NCBI RefSeq assembly: GCF_000622405.1
Contig: NZ_JASF01000005.1
Location: 1,674,001-1,738,000 of the forward strand
DNA from: Sulfitobacter donghicola DSW-25 = KCTC 12864 = JCM 14565
GTDB lineage: Bacteria; Pseudomonadota; Alphaproteobacteria; Rhodobacterales; Rhodobacteraceae
Length of the DNA: 64,000 bases
Reading direction: 5' to 3'
Numbering within the stretch: the stretch's first letter is position 1; every line of letters starts with the position of its first letter. Both the position numbers and the translations under genes were made by a program. Below are positions 1 to 9,132 of the stretch, in pieces. A model generated the notes under the pieces. The model did no database searches and was not told the origin of the DNA. It saw only the letters and a list, made by a program, of their open reading frames with translations.

Positions 1-14
1 CAAAGGATTGCAAA

Positions 15-473
15 ATGAGCATCGAAAAACGCCTGTCAGATCTGGGCATTACTCTTCCCGACGCCTCCGCTCCGGCGGCGAACTATGTGCCCTTCGTGCA
101 GGTCGGAAATACCTTGTATGTTTCAGGCCAGATTTCACGCACGGATGATGCATTGATTCTTGGTGTTTTGGGTGACGACATGAGCGTCGAAGACGGGGCT
201 GCCGCTGCGCGTACATGCGGGCTTCAGTTGCTCGCGCAGGTCAAAGCAGCCTGTGGTGGCGATATCAATCGCCTAAAGCGCGTTGTGAAACTGACGGGGT
301 TTGTGAACTCAACCAAGGAATTCACAGACCAGCCTAAGGTCATCAATGGTTGCTCCGACTTTTTGGTTGAAGCATTGGGGGATGCTGGTCGGCACGCACG
401 ATCGGCTGTTTCAGCAGGTGCATTGCCATTGGGCGTAGCCGTGGAAATCGAAGGTATTTTCGAAATCTCATGA
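15..473 (+). CDS. RidA/YjgF-family protein
   Basis: This 152-residue protein belongs to the RidA (YjgF/YER057c/UK114) family, whose founding members hydrolyse reactive enamine/imine intermediates made by PLP enzymes. It shows the family's central GNTLYVSGQ segment (31-39) and the C-terminal GRHARSAV and VEIE motifs, with Arg129 at the place of the substrate-binding arginine. It is longer than classical RidA (about 130 residues), with an N-terminal extension typical of the RidA-like subgroup, so its substrate may differ. The stop overlaps the next gene's start as ATGA, suggesting translational coupling. Confidence 0.9.
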   Translation: MSIEKRLSDLGITLPDASAPAANYVPFVQVGNTLYVSGQISRTDDALILGVLGDDMSVEDGAAAARTCGLQLLAQVKAACGGDINRLKRVVKLTGFVNSTKEFTDQPKVINGCSDFLVEALGDAGRHARSAVSAGALPLGVAVEIEGIFEIS

Positions 474-1240
474 CGACGACAGGCTTGCCAGAAAGCTTTG
501 CGCGGGTGCCTTTTGCACACCGCGCATTGCATAATGTCCACGAGGGCCGTCCGGAAAACTCGCGTGCGGCCATCCGTGCGGCCATCGAGGCGGGCTATGG
601 CATCGAGGTCGATGTCCAGCTGAGTGCAGATGGCGCAGCGATGGTTTTTCATGATTATCACCTTGGGCGATTGACCGAGGTGCAGGGAGTTGTGCGGCTC
701 ACGACATCAGAAGAGTTGAAGCAAACGGCGTTACGCGGAAATGCTGAAGGGATACCGGACCTTCCCGAGGTTTTATCCCTCGTTGCGGGGCAGGTGCCAC
801 TACTTATCGAACTCAAAGATCAAGATGGCGCAATGGGAGAGAACATTGGCCAGCTTGAGCGTGCCACGGCACAGGCACTTGAGGGGTATGAGGGCGATGT
901 AGCGGTGATGTCGTTCAACCCACACTCGGTGAAGCTGTTACAAACCCTTTGCCCTGAGATCCCGCGGGGCCTTACAACTTCGGCCTATCGTTCGCATGAA
1001 TGGCCTTTATCGGATGCGACATGCGACCGTCTTCGCGGCATTCCAGATTACGATACTGTCGGGGCTTCGTTTATCAGCCATGAGGTCGATGATCTGGATC
1101 GGGCACGGGTGGCCGAGCTGAAACAGGCCGGAGCCATGATTTGCTGCTGGACGGTGATCAGCGCAGAACAGGAAGTTGCCGCGCGCGATGTGGCTGACAC
1201 TATTACGTTTGAGGGTTATCCGGCGGCACTAGGCGCTTGA
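470..1240 (+). CDS. Glycerophosphodiester phosphodiesterase family protein
   Basis: A 256-residue cytoplasmic protein of the GDPD family, which hydrolyses glycerophosphodiesters to glycerol 3-phosphate and an alcohol. The catalytic signature is visible: His17-Arg18, PENS (28-31), Glu46-x-Asp48 as metal ligands and the HD pair at 61-62. There is no signal peptide, so it would act inside the cell. It starts inside the stop of the upstream RidA gene. The exact substrate cannot be told from sequence. Confidence 0.9.
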   Translation: MTTTGLPESFARVPFAHRALHNVHEGRPENSRAAIRAAIEAGYGIEVDVQLSADGAAMVFHDYHLGRLTEVQGVVRLTTSEELKQTALRGNAEGIPDLPEVLSLVAGQVPLLIELKDQDGAMGENIGQLERATAQALEGYEGDVAVMSFNPHSVKLLQTLCPEIPRGLTTSAYRSHEWPLSDATCDRLRGIPDYDTVGASFISHEVDDLDRARVAELKQAGAMICCWTVISAEQEVAARDVADTITFEGYPAALGA

Positions 1241-1294
1241 ACATCCCGTTTGGGATGCCACTTAATACGGATAGCTGAAATCAAGGACACCTAA

Positions 1295-2482
1295 ATGAGC
1301 GAGCAACAGGTCGAGATCAGGATTATTCAATCACTGTCTGAAATCGATGCCGCTGATTGGGATGCTTGTGCCTGCCCCGACGCCGTTGAGGGTGCGCGCG
1401 CCAAAGACCCGTTCACGACATATAGGTTCCTTAAAGCACTGGAAGATAGCGGCAGCGTTGGCGTGGGAACGGGTTGGCAGCCGCAGTATTTGATCGCCCT
1501 TATTGAGGGGCAGATTATCGGGGTGGCCCCGCTGTATGTTAAATCGCATTCGCAGGGTGAGTATATTTTTGATCACTCTTGGGCCCACGCGTACGAAAAC
1601 GCAGGCGGCAGGTATTACCCCAAGCTTCAGATCGCTGTGCCCCATACGCCAGCCACTGGGCGCCGGTTTTTGACCCGTGAAGGGTTTGAGGAGACGGGGT
1701 TTAACGCCTTGGTTCAAGGCGCAGTGCAGCTGACGGATAACAATAACCTTAGCTCGCTGCATGCAACCTTTTGTACCAGCGACGAAGCGGCGCGCGCCGA
1801 AAGCCTGGGCATGATGGCGCGCAAAACCCAGCAGTTTCATTGGCGCAATGAGGGGTATGAAACCTTTGATGACTTCCTCGCAACGCTAAGTTCGCGCAAA
1901 CGTAAAAACATCCGCAAAGAACGTGCAACCGCACAGGGATTTGGCGGCACTATCCAGACGTTCACGGGGGATGCGTTAACCGCGGATCATTGGGATGCCT
2001 TCTGGATGTTTTATCAGGACACTGGTGCACGCAAATGGGGGCAGCCCTATTTGACTCGCGCGTTTTTTGACATTGCGCAGGAAACCTTGCGCGATGACAT
2101 TTCGCTGGTTCTGGCGGAACGGGATGGGCGGTGGATCGCGGGGGCGTTGAATTTTATCGGCGCGGACTCGCTTTATGGGCGGTATTGGGGCTGTATCGAG
2201 CACCACTCATGTCTGCACTTTGAGCTGTGCTATTATCAGGCGATTGATATCGCGATCCAGTTGGGCCTCGGCAGCGTTGAGGCCGGCGCGCAGGGCGAAC
2301 ACAAACTTGCCCGCGGATATTTGCCCACGCCAACATGGTCCCTGCATTGGATGCGTGACCAAGGGTTTGCCCGCGCTGTAGGCGAGTTTCTGGAAGCCGA
2401 ACGCGCGGCCGTTGATGAAGAGATTGAAATCCTCACGGATTACGGCCCGTTCAAGCAGGTGAAAGTGGACGAACAGGAATGA
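1295..2482 (+). CDS. DUF482 / FemAB-like acyltransferase (COG3146)
   Basis: This 395-residue protein matches the DUF482 family (COG3146), which is related to the GNAT and FemAB aminoacyltransferase folds. Recognisable features are the N-terminal segment with [15 protein letters not shown], the [12 protein letters not shown] basic stretch, and the C-terminal [12 protein letters not shown] block, which is highly conserved in the family. The function is not firmly established; transfer of an acyl or aminoacyl group is inferred from fold. An AAGGA ribosome site lies 7 bases before the ATG. The stop overlaps the next gene by four bases (ATGA). Confidence 0.82.
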   Translation: MSEQQVEIRIIQSLSEIDAADWDACACPDAVEGARAKDPFTTYRFLKALEDSGSVGVGTGWQPQYLIALIEGQIIGVAPLYVKSHSQGEYIFDHSWAHAYENAGGRYYPKLQIAVPHTPATGRRFLTREGFEETGFNALVQGAVQLTDNNNLSSLHATFCTSDEAARAESLGMMARKTQQFHWRNEGYETFDDFLATLSSRKRKNIRKERATAQGFGGTIQTFTGDALTADHWDAFWMFYQDTGARKWGQPYLTRAFFDIAQETLRDDISLVLAERDGRWIAGALNFIGADSLYGRYWGCIEHHSCLHFELCYYQAIDIAIQLGLGSVEAGAQGEHKLARGYLPTPTWSLHWMRDQGFARAVGEFLEAERAAVDEEIEILTDYGPFKQVKVDEQE

Positions 2483-2769
2483 GCGAGAAGCTAACAGAGC
2501 AGGACCGTTTAGAGCTATTGGAACCCTTGCTGTCTAATGGTTGGGAAATGGTTCAAGGGCGCGACGCGATTACCAAAACCTACAAGTTTGCAAATTTCGC
2601 CGCTGCATTTGGCTGGATGACCAGCGCCGCAATCTGGTCCGAAAAGTGGAACCATCACCCCGAGTGGGCGAATGTTTATAACAAGGTGACTGTGACGCTC
2701 ATCACCCACAGCGTTGATGGGCTGAGCGATCTTGATATCAAGCTGGCCCAGAAAATGGACCAGCTATAG
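2479..2769 (+). CDS. 4a-hydroxytetrahydrobiopterin dehydratase (PCD/DCoH)
   Basis: A 96-residue pterin-4a-carbinolamine dehydratase, which dehydrates 4a-hydroxytetrahydropterin during pterin recycling; alphaproteobacteria also use this family in molybdopterin and folate-related metabolism. The active-site segment appears as [14 protein letters not shown], containing the conserved [E/D]KxxHHPxxxxxY pattern. The length is normal. It is translationally coupled to the DUF482 gene upstream. No phenylalanine hydroxylase lies nearby, so a link to phenylalanine breakdown is not shown. Confidence 0.9.
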   Translation: MSEKLTEQDRLELLEPLLSNGWEMVQGRDAITKTYKFANFAAAFGWMTSAAIWSEKWNHHPEWANVYNKVTVTLITHSVDGLSDLDIKLAQKMDQL

Positions 2770-2780
2770 GTAGGGGCCAA

Positions 2781-2812
2781 GGGCCGCAGTGCTGCGACCC
2801 TCGTCCAGTTTT
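2781..2812. terminator. Weak hairpin between convergent genes
   Basis: GGGCCGCAG and CTGCGACCC form a stem with one mismatch around a short loop at 2781-2800. A T5 run follows at about 2809. It lies between the convergent pterin dehydratase and peroxiredoxin genes, where a shared terminator is expected. The gap between stem and T-run makes the call tentative. Confidence 0.4.
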
Positions 2813-3300
2813 TACATGCTATCGAGCAGTGCTTCACCACCAGATACTTCGCACATACCGGGGTTTTCTTCTGCCTGAAGCAGCGTGACCTTGCCGTCGT
2901 CAACCAACATCGCATAACGCTTTGAGCGCGCGACTAGGCCTGCTGGAACTGCGTCAAAATCCATGCCGATGGCTTTTGTGAATTCCGATGATGCATCGCC
3001 CAGCATTGTGATGCCTGCTTCATTTGCGCCAGTTGCGTCGCCCCATGCCTTCATCACGAATGGATCGTTGACCGAAATGCAGATGATCTCATCCACACCT
3101 TTTGCGTCGAACTGATCCTTGGTGCGGACAAAGCTGGGCACATGGGCCGAGTGGCATGTCGGCGTAAAGGCACCTGGCACAGCAAAGATCACAACTTTGC
3201 GGCCCTTTGTCTTGTCGCTCATTTTTACCGGTGTTGGCCCTTCCGCGCCCATTTGAACAAGTGTCGCGTCGGGCAGAGTATCACCTTGAGAAATCGACAT
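2812..3300 (-). CDS. Peroxiredoxin, Prx5-like
   Basis: A 162-residue thiol peroxidase of the Prx5/AhpE-like branch that reduces hydrogen peroxide and alkyl hydroperoxides. The peroxidatic cysteine is Cys49 in VPGAFTPTCH; other cysteines are Cys74 and Cys150. The start is MSISQGDTLP. The reading frame is open further upstream, but that part has no family similarity, and an AAGG ribosome site precedes this ATG. A start five codons earlier (MKGYP) is possible. It diverges from the FAD reductase gene. Confidence 0.92.
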   Translation of the reverse strand: MSISQGDTLPDATLVQMGAEGPTPVKMSDKTKGRKVVIFAVPGAFTPTCHSAHVPSFVRTKDQFDAKGVDEIICISVNDPFVMKAWGDATGANEAGITMLGDASSEFTKAIGMDFDAVPAGLVARSKRYAMLVDDGKVTLLQAEENPGMCEVSGGEALLDSM

Positions 3301-3388
3301 AGGGTAACCTTTCATATGATTGTGTTTGTCCTTATCCCAGATATAGGGTCTGCATAGAGTCGGGGCCAGAGCATAAGGAGAGATTACC

Positions 3389-4597
3389 ATGCGGCACATC
3401 GTTGTGATCGGAGCTGGGCAGGCGGGTTCGTCTTGCGTTGTGAAGCTGCGCAACAGTGGTTTTGATGGTAAGATCACTCTGATTGGTTCCGAGGCTCAGC
3501 CGCCCTATCAGCGGCCTCCATTGTCAAAGGCCTATCTGATGGGGGACATGACGCTGGAGCGTCTGTTTCTCAAGCCTGAGGCGTTTTACGGCGAGAACGA
3601 TATTGATCTGCGCCTTGGCATTACGGTCGAATCTATCGACACTGCCGCGCAGCAGATCACGACCAGTGATGGGGTATTGGATTATGATGAGTTGGTGTTG
3701 ACCACTGGATCGGTCCCCCATCATTTGCCCGCCGCGATTGGAGGAGCATTAGACGGCGTGCATGTGGTGCGTGGCCTTGCAGATGTTGACGCGATGGAGT
3801 CGCGCTTTGTCAAAGGGGCCCGCGTGCTGATTGTAGGCGGCGGTTATATCGGGTTAGAGGCGGCATCGGTTGCTGCAAAGCTGGGGCTTGAGGTCACTCT
3901 GGTTGAAATGGCCCCCCGTATTTTGCAACGTGTTGCCGCGCCTGAAACCTCTGATTTCTTTCGCAACCTACACAAGGGCCACGGCGTGGACCTGCGCGAG
4001 GGGGTCGGCCTAGATCACCTGACGGGTGAAGGCAAAGTAACCGGAGCCGTTTTGACGGACGGTACCACGCTGGACGTTGATTTTGTGATCGTCGGTGTAG
4101 GTATCGCGCCAGCAACCGCGTTGGCCCAGTCGGCTGGTGTGGGGTTGGACAACGGGATCGCGGTCGATAGCCATGGTCGCACAGATGTCGCGCATGTTTG
4201 GGCTGCTGGGGATTGCACGTCTTTCCCTTACCGCGATGGGCGCATCCGTTTGGAAAGCGTCCCAAACGCGATTGAGCAGGCCGAAGTCGTTGCGCAAAAC
4301 CTGATGGGTGCCGAGAAAGACTATGCCGCGAAGCCTTGGTTCTGGTCGGATCAATATGACGTAAAGCTGCAAATCGCGGGGCTGAACACTGGATATGACC
4401 GTGTGGTCACACGCGGGGCCGCCCCCGGTCCGGTGTCGTTTTGGTATTACAAAGGTGAAACGCTTTTGGCGGTTGATGCCGCCAATGACCCCCGTGGTTA
4501 TATGGTGGGCAAACGTTTGATCGAAAGCGGCAAGTCACCTGCGGCTGAGTTGGTCGCCGATGCTGATACCGACCTCAAGGCGTTGCTAAAGGCGTGA
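3389..4597 (+). CDS. FAD-dependent ferredoxin/rubredoxin reductase-like oxidoreductase
   Basis: This 402-residue flavoprotein resembles putidaredoxin and rubredoxin reductases, which pass electrons from NAD(P)H to a small iron-sulfur protein. It has an N-terminal FAD dinucleotide motif (GAGQAG, 8-13), a second NAD-binding GGGYIG motif near residue 153, the WAAGDC FAD motif near residue 270, and a C-terminal reductase domain. Its redox partner is not encoded next to it. The start has an AAGGAG ribosome site. It is translationally coupled to rsmD through a GTGA overlap. Confidence 0.88.
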   Translation: MRHIVVIGAGQAGSSCVVKLRNSGFDGKITLIGSEAQPPYQRPPLSKAYLMGDMTLERLFLKPEAFYGENDIDLRLGITVESIDTAAQQITTSDGVLDYDELVLTTGSVPHHLPAAIGGALDGVHVVRGLADVDAMESRFVKGARVLIVGGGYIGLEAASVAAKLGLEVTLVEMAPRILQRVAAPETSDFFRNLHKGHGVDLREGVGLDHLTGEGKVTGAVLTDGTTLDVDFVIVGVGIAPATALAQSAGVGLDNGIAVDSHGRTDVAHVWAAGDCTSFPYRDGRIRLESVPNAIEQAEVVAQNLMGAEKDYAAKPWFWSDQYDVKLQIAGLNTGYDRVVTRGAAPGPVSFWYYKGETLLAVDAANDPRGYMVGKRLIESGKSPAAELVADADTDLKALLKA

Positions 4598-5145
4598 GGA
4601 TCATCGCAGGAAAATCACGCGGCACGGTGTTGGCCGATGTCGGCAAGGGGGATGCCGCAGCACATTTGCGGCCAACCTCGGATCGTGTGCGCGAAAGCCT
4701 GTTTTCTATGCTGACGCACCTTGATGTCATTCACGGGGCGCGGGTTCTTGATCTGTTTGCAGGAACTGGCGCGTTAGGGCTGGAGGCGCTGTCGCGCGGC
4801 GCGGATGAAGTTGCGTTTGTTGAAAACGGACGGGTTGGGCAAAAGCTAATCACCCAGAACGTTGATAAGCTCAGAGCGGCAGACCAAACCACGTTGCTGC
4901 GCAATGATGCAACGCGTTTGGGGGTATGCTCGGTCCCGCCATTTGATCTCGTCTTCCTTGACCCGCCCTATGGCAAAGGGATGGGACAACAGGCGTTGTC
5001 GGCCATCCAGTCGGGCAAGTGGCTGGCCCAAGGTGCGTTGGTCGTATGGGAAGAGAGTGCGCCGATGGATGCACCCGATGGCTACACCCGTACAGATCGG
5101 CGCAAATATGGTGACACGCATGTCACGCTGCTGACAGCTGATTGA
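4594..5145 (+). CDS. rsmD: 16S rRNA (guanine(966)-N2)-methyltransferase RsmD
   Basis: This 183-residue SAM-dependent methyltransferase modifies G966 of 16S rRNA in the 30S subunit. It has the family start MRIIAGKSRG, the SAM-binding motif DLFAGTGALGLEALSRGA (53-70) and the catalytic DPPY at 123-126. The start codon is GTG and overlaps the stop of the upstream flavoprotein gene. The length is standard. Confidence 0.93.
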   Translation: MRIIAGKSRGTVLADVGKGDAAAHLRPTSDRVRESLFSMLTHLDVIHGARVLDLFAGTGALGLEALSRGADEVAFVENGRVGQKLITQNVDKLRAADQTTLLRNDATRLGVCSVPPFDLVFLDPPYGKGMGQQALSAIQSGKWLAQGALVVWEESAPMDAPDGYTRTDRRKYGDTHVTLLTAD

Positions 5146-5154
5146 TTAGCTAAA

Positions 5155-5673
5155 TCAAAGCGGCCAGTTCTCGATCCGCTGGGATTTCTTTGCCAGCAAC
5201 CCCATGATTGGGCTCATTTTGACGACCATCCGCCCTGTAAAGGCTGCTTTGCCCGTCTCTGCCATGGCTTTGAGGTTCGAGGCGATAAAGCCCTGTGCCC
5301 CCAGCATTTCCTTGCGCAGTTTGGAGCCTTCGACGGTTTCGGTGATGATTAGATCAAATTCGGTGCCGCCGTCTTTCTCGCGCAGCTCATAGGTGACGGT
5401 GCAGGGCGGCTCGTCGATGTTTGTCATCTGGAAGGTGTGGGCATAGCGGTGCGGCGGATCAAAGGCCAACACTTCGCCAACAACCATCGCGACTTTGCCG
5501 TTTGGGTTCACCATCCGCATCTTTGCGCCTTCCTTTAGGCCGTCTGTTGTCTGGCAAACGGCGCCGAAAAAGAAAGGGAGCGGCGTGTCGGTTGCCACTA
5601 GCGTGGACCACACCGTTTCGATGGGCGCTTCGATGAAGGTGCGGCTGATAGATTTCGGGGCATATTCGGTCAT
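5155..5673 (-). CDS. SRPBCC / AHSA1-family protein
   Basis: A 172-residue protein of the SRPBCC helix-grip superfamily (AHSA1/START-like), which forms a hydrophobic ligand cavity. The family N-terminus (ISRTFIEAPIETVWSTLV) and the central FDPPHRYAHTF segment are clear. No ligand is known. It overlaps by four bases the ArsR regulator upstream, a pairing common in bacteria. Both probably form one unit controlled by that regulator. Only nine bases separate its stop from the converging rsmD stop. Confidence 0.87.
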   Translation of the reverse strand: MTEYAPKSISRTFIEAPIETVWSTLVATDTPLPFFFGAVCQTTDGLKEGAKMRMVNPNGKVAMVVGEVLAFDPPHRYAHTFQMTNIDEPPCTVTYELREKDGGTEFDLIITETVEGSKLRKEMLGAQGFIASNLKAMAETGKAAFTGRMVVKMSPIMGLLAKKSQRIENWPL

Positions 5674-6017
5674 TTTCCAATTTCCTTTTTAGCGACGGCT
5701 TCTGCGGTGGCTTTGATTAGGCTCATCCGGTCCAACCAGTGGGCGGAATAGCCGTCGATCCACCGCTCATAGATGAGCTGTAGGGGAAGCGCGTTGAGGT
5801 AGAGGCGGCGACTGCGCCCTTCTTTGCGGCTGGTGATGAGTTGGGCCTCGGTCAGGACGCGAAGATGGTTCATCACAGCGATGCGCGAGACGTCGAAATG
5901 GGCGGCCAGTTCACCCACTGCCATGCCGGGGTGGTCGCGCAGATGATCTAGGATCGCGCGGCGGGTTTCATGGGCCAAGGCCTGAAAAACCGAATCCATA
6001 TCGTTATTAGTAAACAT
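5670..6017 (-). CDS. ArsR-family transcriptional regulator
   Basis: A 115-residue winged-helix repressor of the ArsR family, of the metal-independent type usually found with SRPBCC genes. The HTH segment is GMAVGELAAHFDVSRIAVMNHLRVL. There is no CxC metal-binding motif. The start could be M1 (6017) or M7 (5999); neither has a strong ribosome site. The start at 6017 falls inside a perfect palindrome that may be the protein's own operator. Confidence 0.9.
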   Translation of the reverse strand: MFTNNDMDSVFQALAHETRRAILDHLRDHPGMAVGELAAHFDVSRIAVMNHLRVLTEAQLITSRKEGRSRRLYLNALPLQLIYERWIDGYSAHWLDRMSLIKATAEAVAKKEIGK

Positions 6018-6035
6018 GTAATTACATTATTACAT
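6016..6035. promoter_or_regulatory. Candidate ArsR operator
   Basis: ATGTAATTACAT is a perfect 12-base palindrome at 6016-6027. Its first half also pairs with a further ATTACAT at 6029-6035, giving a 7-6-7 inverted repeat. AT-rich palindromes of this form over the promoter or start of an arsR gene are usual autoregulatory sites. Binding by the adjacent ArsR protein is inferred. Confidence 0.5.
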
Positions 6036-6048
6036 GATAGGTAAAAGT

Positions 6049-6081
6049 CAACCCCGCCCCTTTTTCAGGTTAGCGGGGTTG
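6049..6081 (-). terminator. Hairpin downstream of map
   Basis: CAACCCCGC (6049-6057) and GCGGGGTTG (6073-6081) form a perfect 9-base stem with a 15-base loop, just past the map stop on its strand. A TTTT run follows after the stem on the minus strand. It probably separates sfsA-map transcription from the arsR promoter. Confidence 0.55.
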
Positions 6082-6086
6082 GGGAA

Positions 6087-6908
6087 TTAGTAAGTTGGGT
6101 GGAATTTTCCGGCTGGGGACAGCGTGAAAATTTCATAGCCGTCTTCGGTCACACCGATCGAATGTTCGAACTGCGCCGAAAGGGATTTATCACGCGTTAC
6201 TGCGGTCCAATCGTCGGCCAGAGTTTTCGTCTCGGCGCGGCCAAGGTTCACCATAGGTTCGATGGTGAAAAACATGCCTGGTTCCAGAACGGATTTTGTG
6301 CCCGCCTTGCCATAGTGCAAAACATTTGGCGGCGCGTGGAATACGCGGCCCAATCCGTGACCGCAAAAGTCTGTGACAACCGACATGCGATGCCCTTCGA
6401 CAAATGATTGGATCGCGTGGCCAATATCGCCGAATGTGTTGCCGGGTTTGACAACTTCGATGCCCTTCATCAGGGCCTTATGCGTGATGTCGATCAGGCG
6501 TTCGGCTTTGCGTGATAGTTTCCCCGCGACGAACATGCGGGATGTGTCGCCAAACCAACCATCAACAATCACGGTGACGTCGATGTTGACGATGTCGCCA
6601 TCTTTCAGCTTTTTGTCACTTGGGATGCCGTGACAAACAACGTGGTTGATCGAAATACAGCTGGCGTGTTGATAGCCTTTGTAGCCAATGGTCGCTGATT
6701 TGGCGCCCGCTGCGTTGACCTTTTCTTCGATGATGCGGTCGATCTCGGCAGTGGTTTGGCCAACGATGACATGTTCTGCGATCTCATCAAGGATGGTCGC
6801 GGCCAGCTTGCCCGCTGCGTGCATGCCCGCAAAATCGGCTGCTTCGTGAATGCGAATGCCGTCTTTAGTTGTGCGACCTTTGTGGGTGTCTGTCACCGGG
6901 CTCTCCAT
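6087..6908 (-). CDS. map: Methionine aminopeptidase, type I
   Basis: This 273-residue metallopeptidase removes the N-terminal methionine from new proteins. The five metal ligands fit Asp110 (NIDVT), Asp121 (GDTSRMF), His184 (CGHGLG), Glu217 (FTIEPM) and Glu249 (QFEHS), with His93 as the substrate-contacting histidine. It lies 17 bases after sfsA on the same strand, so the two are likely cotranscribed. Confidence 0.95.
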   Translation of the reverse strand: MESPVTDTHKGRTTKDGIRIHEAADFAGMHAAGKLAATILDEIAEHVIVGQTTAEIDRIIEEKVNAAGAKSATIGYKGYQHASCISINHVVCHGIPSDKKLKDGDIVNIDVTVIVDGWFGDTSRMFVAGKLSRKAERLIDITHKALMKGIEVVKPGNTFGDIGHAIQSFVEGHRMSVVTDFCGHGLGRVFHAPPNVLHYGKAGTKSVLEPGMFFTIEPMVNLGRAETKTLADDWTAVTRDKSLSAQFEHSIGVTEDGYEIFTLSPAGKFHPTY

Positions 6909-6925
6909 CGGTTGTTTGGGTTTGT

Positions 6926-7639
6926 TTAACCTGCCGCGCGGCCAAGGGCCAGAGGGCTAGAAATGCTGATGCCTTCGGGTGTGATCTGGGTGCCAATACA
7001 AAGAGTTTCAACACCTGCTTTGGTTGCTGCTGCATGGGCTTGCGCATAATTCGGGTCAATGTCGCTTGCGATATCGACATGGGTGCAATCCGTGCGCTGC
7101 ACGAGATACAACAGGACCGCGCGGTGGCCTTGCTGCGCGACTTTTGCCAGCTCGCCCATGTGTTTGGCACCGCGGGCGGTGACGGAATCGGGGAATTCGG
7201 CTTGCCCCTCGCTTCGGCACAGCGTGACGGATTTTACCTCGACATAGGCATCGGGCAGGCCATCTTGGCTGAGCAGAAAATCAATGCGTGAATTCGTGCC
7301 GTATTTCACCTCGGGACGGACGGTTTTATAGGCACTCAGCGCGGATATTTCACCTGCCTCCAAAGCGGCGCGTAAAACGCGGTTGGGCAGGGATGTATCA
7401 ACACCAGTAAAGTGACCGTTCTCGTGGTCGACCAATCGCCACCCGTAATCGAGCTTCTTTTTCGGGTCGTCATTTGGCTCTAGCCACACCTTACTTCCCT
7501 CTAGGGCCAAGCCCATCATTGATCCGGGGTTGGCGCAGTGGGCGGTAATTTCCCGCCCATCTTCTAACCGACAATCAGCTAGAAAACGTTTGTAACGGCG
7601 GATTAGGCGGGCGGGCACAAGATCGGTTTGAAAGCGCAT
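6926..7639 (-). CDS. sfsA: Sugar fermentation stimulation protein homologue SfsA
   Basis: A 237-residue SfsA protein. It begins with the OB-like part (VPARLIRRYKRFLADCRLEDG) and the HCANPGSM motif; the C-terminal half has a nuclease-like core (NSRIDFLLS, YVEVKSVTL). The family is linked to nucleic-acid binding and sugar-catabolism gene expression in E. coli, but its biochemical job is uncertain. It diverges from the CinA-type gene with only 46 bases between. Confidence 0.93.
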   Translation of the reverse strand: MRFQTDLVPARLIRRYKRFLADCRLEDGREITAHCANPGSMMGLALEGSKVWLEPNDDPKKKLDYGWRLVDHENGHFTGVDTSLPNRVLRAALEAGEISALSAYKTVRPEVKYGTNSRIDFLLSQDGLPDAYVEVKSVTLCRSEGQAEFPDSVTARGAKHMGELAKVAQQGHRAVLLYLVQRTDCTHVDIASDIDPNYAQAHAAATKAGVETLCIGTQITPEGISISSPLALGRAAG

Positions 7640-7685
7640 GCCATAGGGCTATACCTTTGTAAGAACAGGCTCAAGGAGAGGTAGA

Positions 7686-8405
7686 ATGAAGAACCCCACA
7701 GCGGCAATGTTGGTGATCGGGGATGAAATCCTCTCGGGGCGGACGCGGGATGCGAATATGCATTATCTCGCGGGGCAATTGACGGATGCAGGCATTGCTC
7801 TGGCCGAGGTTCGCGTTGTGCCGGATGAGCGGGATGTGATTATCGCGGCGGTTCAGGCATTGGCTGCAAACTACGACACCGTATTCACCTCTGGTGGCAT
7901 CGGGCCAACCCATGACGATATCACCGCAGATTGCATGGCAGCTGCCTTTGGTCAGACCATTGATGTGCGCGACGATGCGCGCGACATTCTGCAAGCTCAC
8001 TACGATAAATCCGGAACCGAGCTGAATGAGGCGCGCCTTCGTATGGCGCGTATTCCGGCGGACGCGACGTTGATTGATAACCCTGTCTCCTCGGCGCCAG
8101 GTTTTACCATTGAGAATGTTCATGTCATGGCCGGCGTTCCTAGCGTCTTTATCGCCATGGTTGCCAGTGTATTACCAACCCTTACGGGCGGGGCGCCGCT
8201 GCTCAGTGAAACCCTGACCGTTCATCGGGGCGAGGGTGATATCGCCGGCCCCTTCGGTGCGATTGCTGAAGCTTATCCATCGCTGTCCATGGGCAGCTAT
8301 CCGTTTCAGAAAGATGGTAGATACGGTGCCCACCTTGTTGTGCGTGGTCAGGATCGGGCCATGCTGGATGAAGCGATGGGCAAATTGAGCGAGGCGTTTT
8401 CATGA
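7686..8405 (+). CDS. CinA-type molybdopterin-binding domain protein
   Basis: A 239-residue protein carrying the MoaB/Mog-type fold found at the N-terminus of CinA (competence/damage-inducible protein A). Signature segments are VIGDEILSGRTRDANM and FTSGGIGPTHDDIT. It is shorter than full CinA and lacks the C-terminal nicotinamide-nucleotide deamidase domain. A pyrophosphatase role on nucleotide cofactors is possible but not shown. The AGGAG ribosome site is good. It overlaps the following GNAT gene as ATGA. Confidence 0.87.
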   Translation: MKNPTAAMLVIGDEILSGRTRDANMHYLAGQLTDAGIALAEVRVVPDERDVIIAAVQALAANYDTVFTSGGIGPTHDDITADCMAAAFGQTIDVRDDARDILQAHYDKSGTELNEARLRMARIPADATLIDNPVSSAPGFTIENVHVMAGVPSVFIAMVASVLPTLTGGAPLLSETLTVHRGEGDIAGPFGAIAEAYPSLSMGSYPFQKDGRYGAHLVVRGQDRAMLDEAMGKLSEAFS

Positions 8406-9121
8406 GCATAGATATTCAGGCGCTTTACGATGTCATCGAGGGGACTTGGCCACCTGCAAATGTGTGGGCCGAAGGGCCATGGACGCTGCGTGATGGTGCG
8501 CAGGGTGGCAAGCGTGTTTCGGCGGCGACAGCTGCGGGCAGTATCACGGACGCAGATATTCCACTTGCGGAAACCAAGATGCGCAAGATCGGGCAAACGC
8601 CTCTGTTTATGATCCGCGAAGGGGAGGAAGCGCTGGACGCGCTCCTTGCTGCGCGTGGGTATGATTTGATCGACGAAGTGACGCTGTATACCGCGCCAAT
8701 TGGGCTGCTGACGGATCTTCCCATCCCGCGCGTTACCTGTTTCGAGATTTGGGAACCCTTGGCCATCATGGAAGAAATCTGGGCACAGGGGGGTGTTGGC
8801 CCTGCGCGTCTGGAGGTGATGAAGCGGGCCAAGGCCAAGACGGGCATCCTGTCACGTTGGAATGAAAAACCGGCAGGGGTTGCTTTTGCCGCTGTGCACG
8901 ATGGTGTTGCGATGGTTCATGCCGTTGAGGTTTTGCCGCACCAGCGCAAACAAGGTGTCGCGCAATGGATTATGCGGGCCGCTGCAATTTGGGGGCAAAA
9001 ACAAGGGGCAACGCAGATCGCCGTTCTTTGTGTAACGGATAGCAAGCCAGCGAATGCGCTTTATTCCAAGATGGGCTTTACCCCGATTGGAACATACCAT
9101 TACCGTATCTTACCAGAATAA
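8402..9121 (+). CDS. GNAT-family N-acetyltransferase
   Basis: This 239-residue protein has a GNAT fold in its C-terminal half: VHAVEVLPHQRKQGVAQWIM is the acetyl-CoA-binding motif A, and NALYSKMGF is the usual end of the fold. The N-terminal half is less conserved and may be a degenerate second GNAT domain. The substrate is unknown. It is coupled to the CinA-type gene and followed after 11 bases by the AhpD-like gene. Confidence 0.85.
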   Translation: MSIDIQALYDVIEGTWPPANVWAEGPWTLRDGAQGGKRVSAATAAGSITDADIPLAETKMRKIGQTPLFMIREGEEALDALLAARGYDLIDEVTLYTAPIGLLTDLPIPRVTCFEIWEPLAIMEEIWAQGGVGPARLEVMKRAKAKTGILSRWNEKPAGVAFAAVHDGVAMVHAVEVLPHQRKQGVAQWIMRAAAIWGQKQGATQIAVLCVTDSKPANALYSKMGFTPIGTYHYRILPE

Positions 9122-9132
9122 AGGAACGCCCC

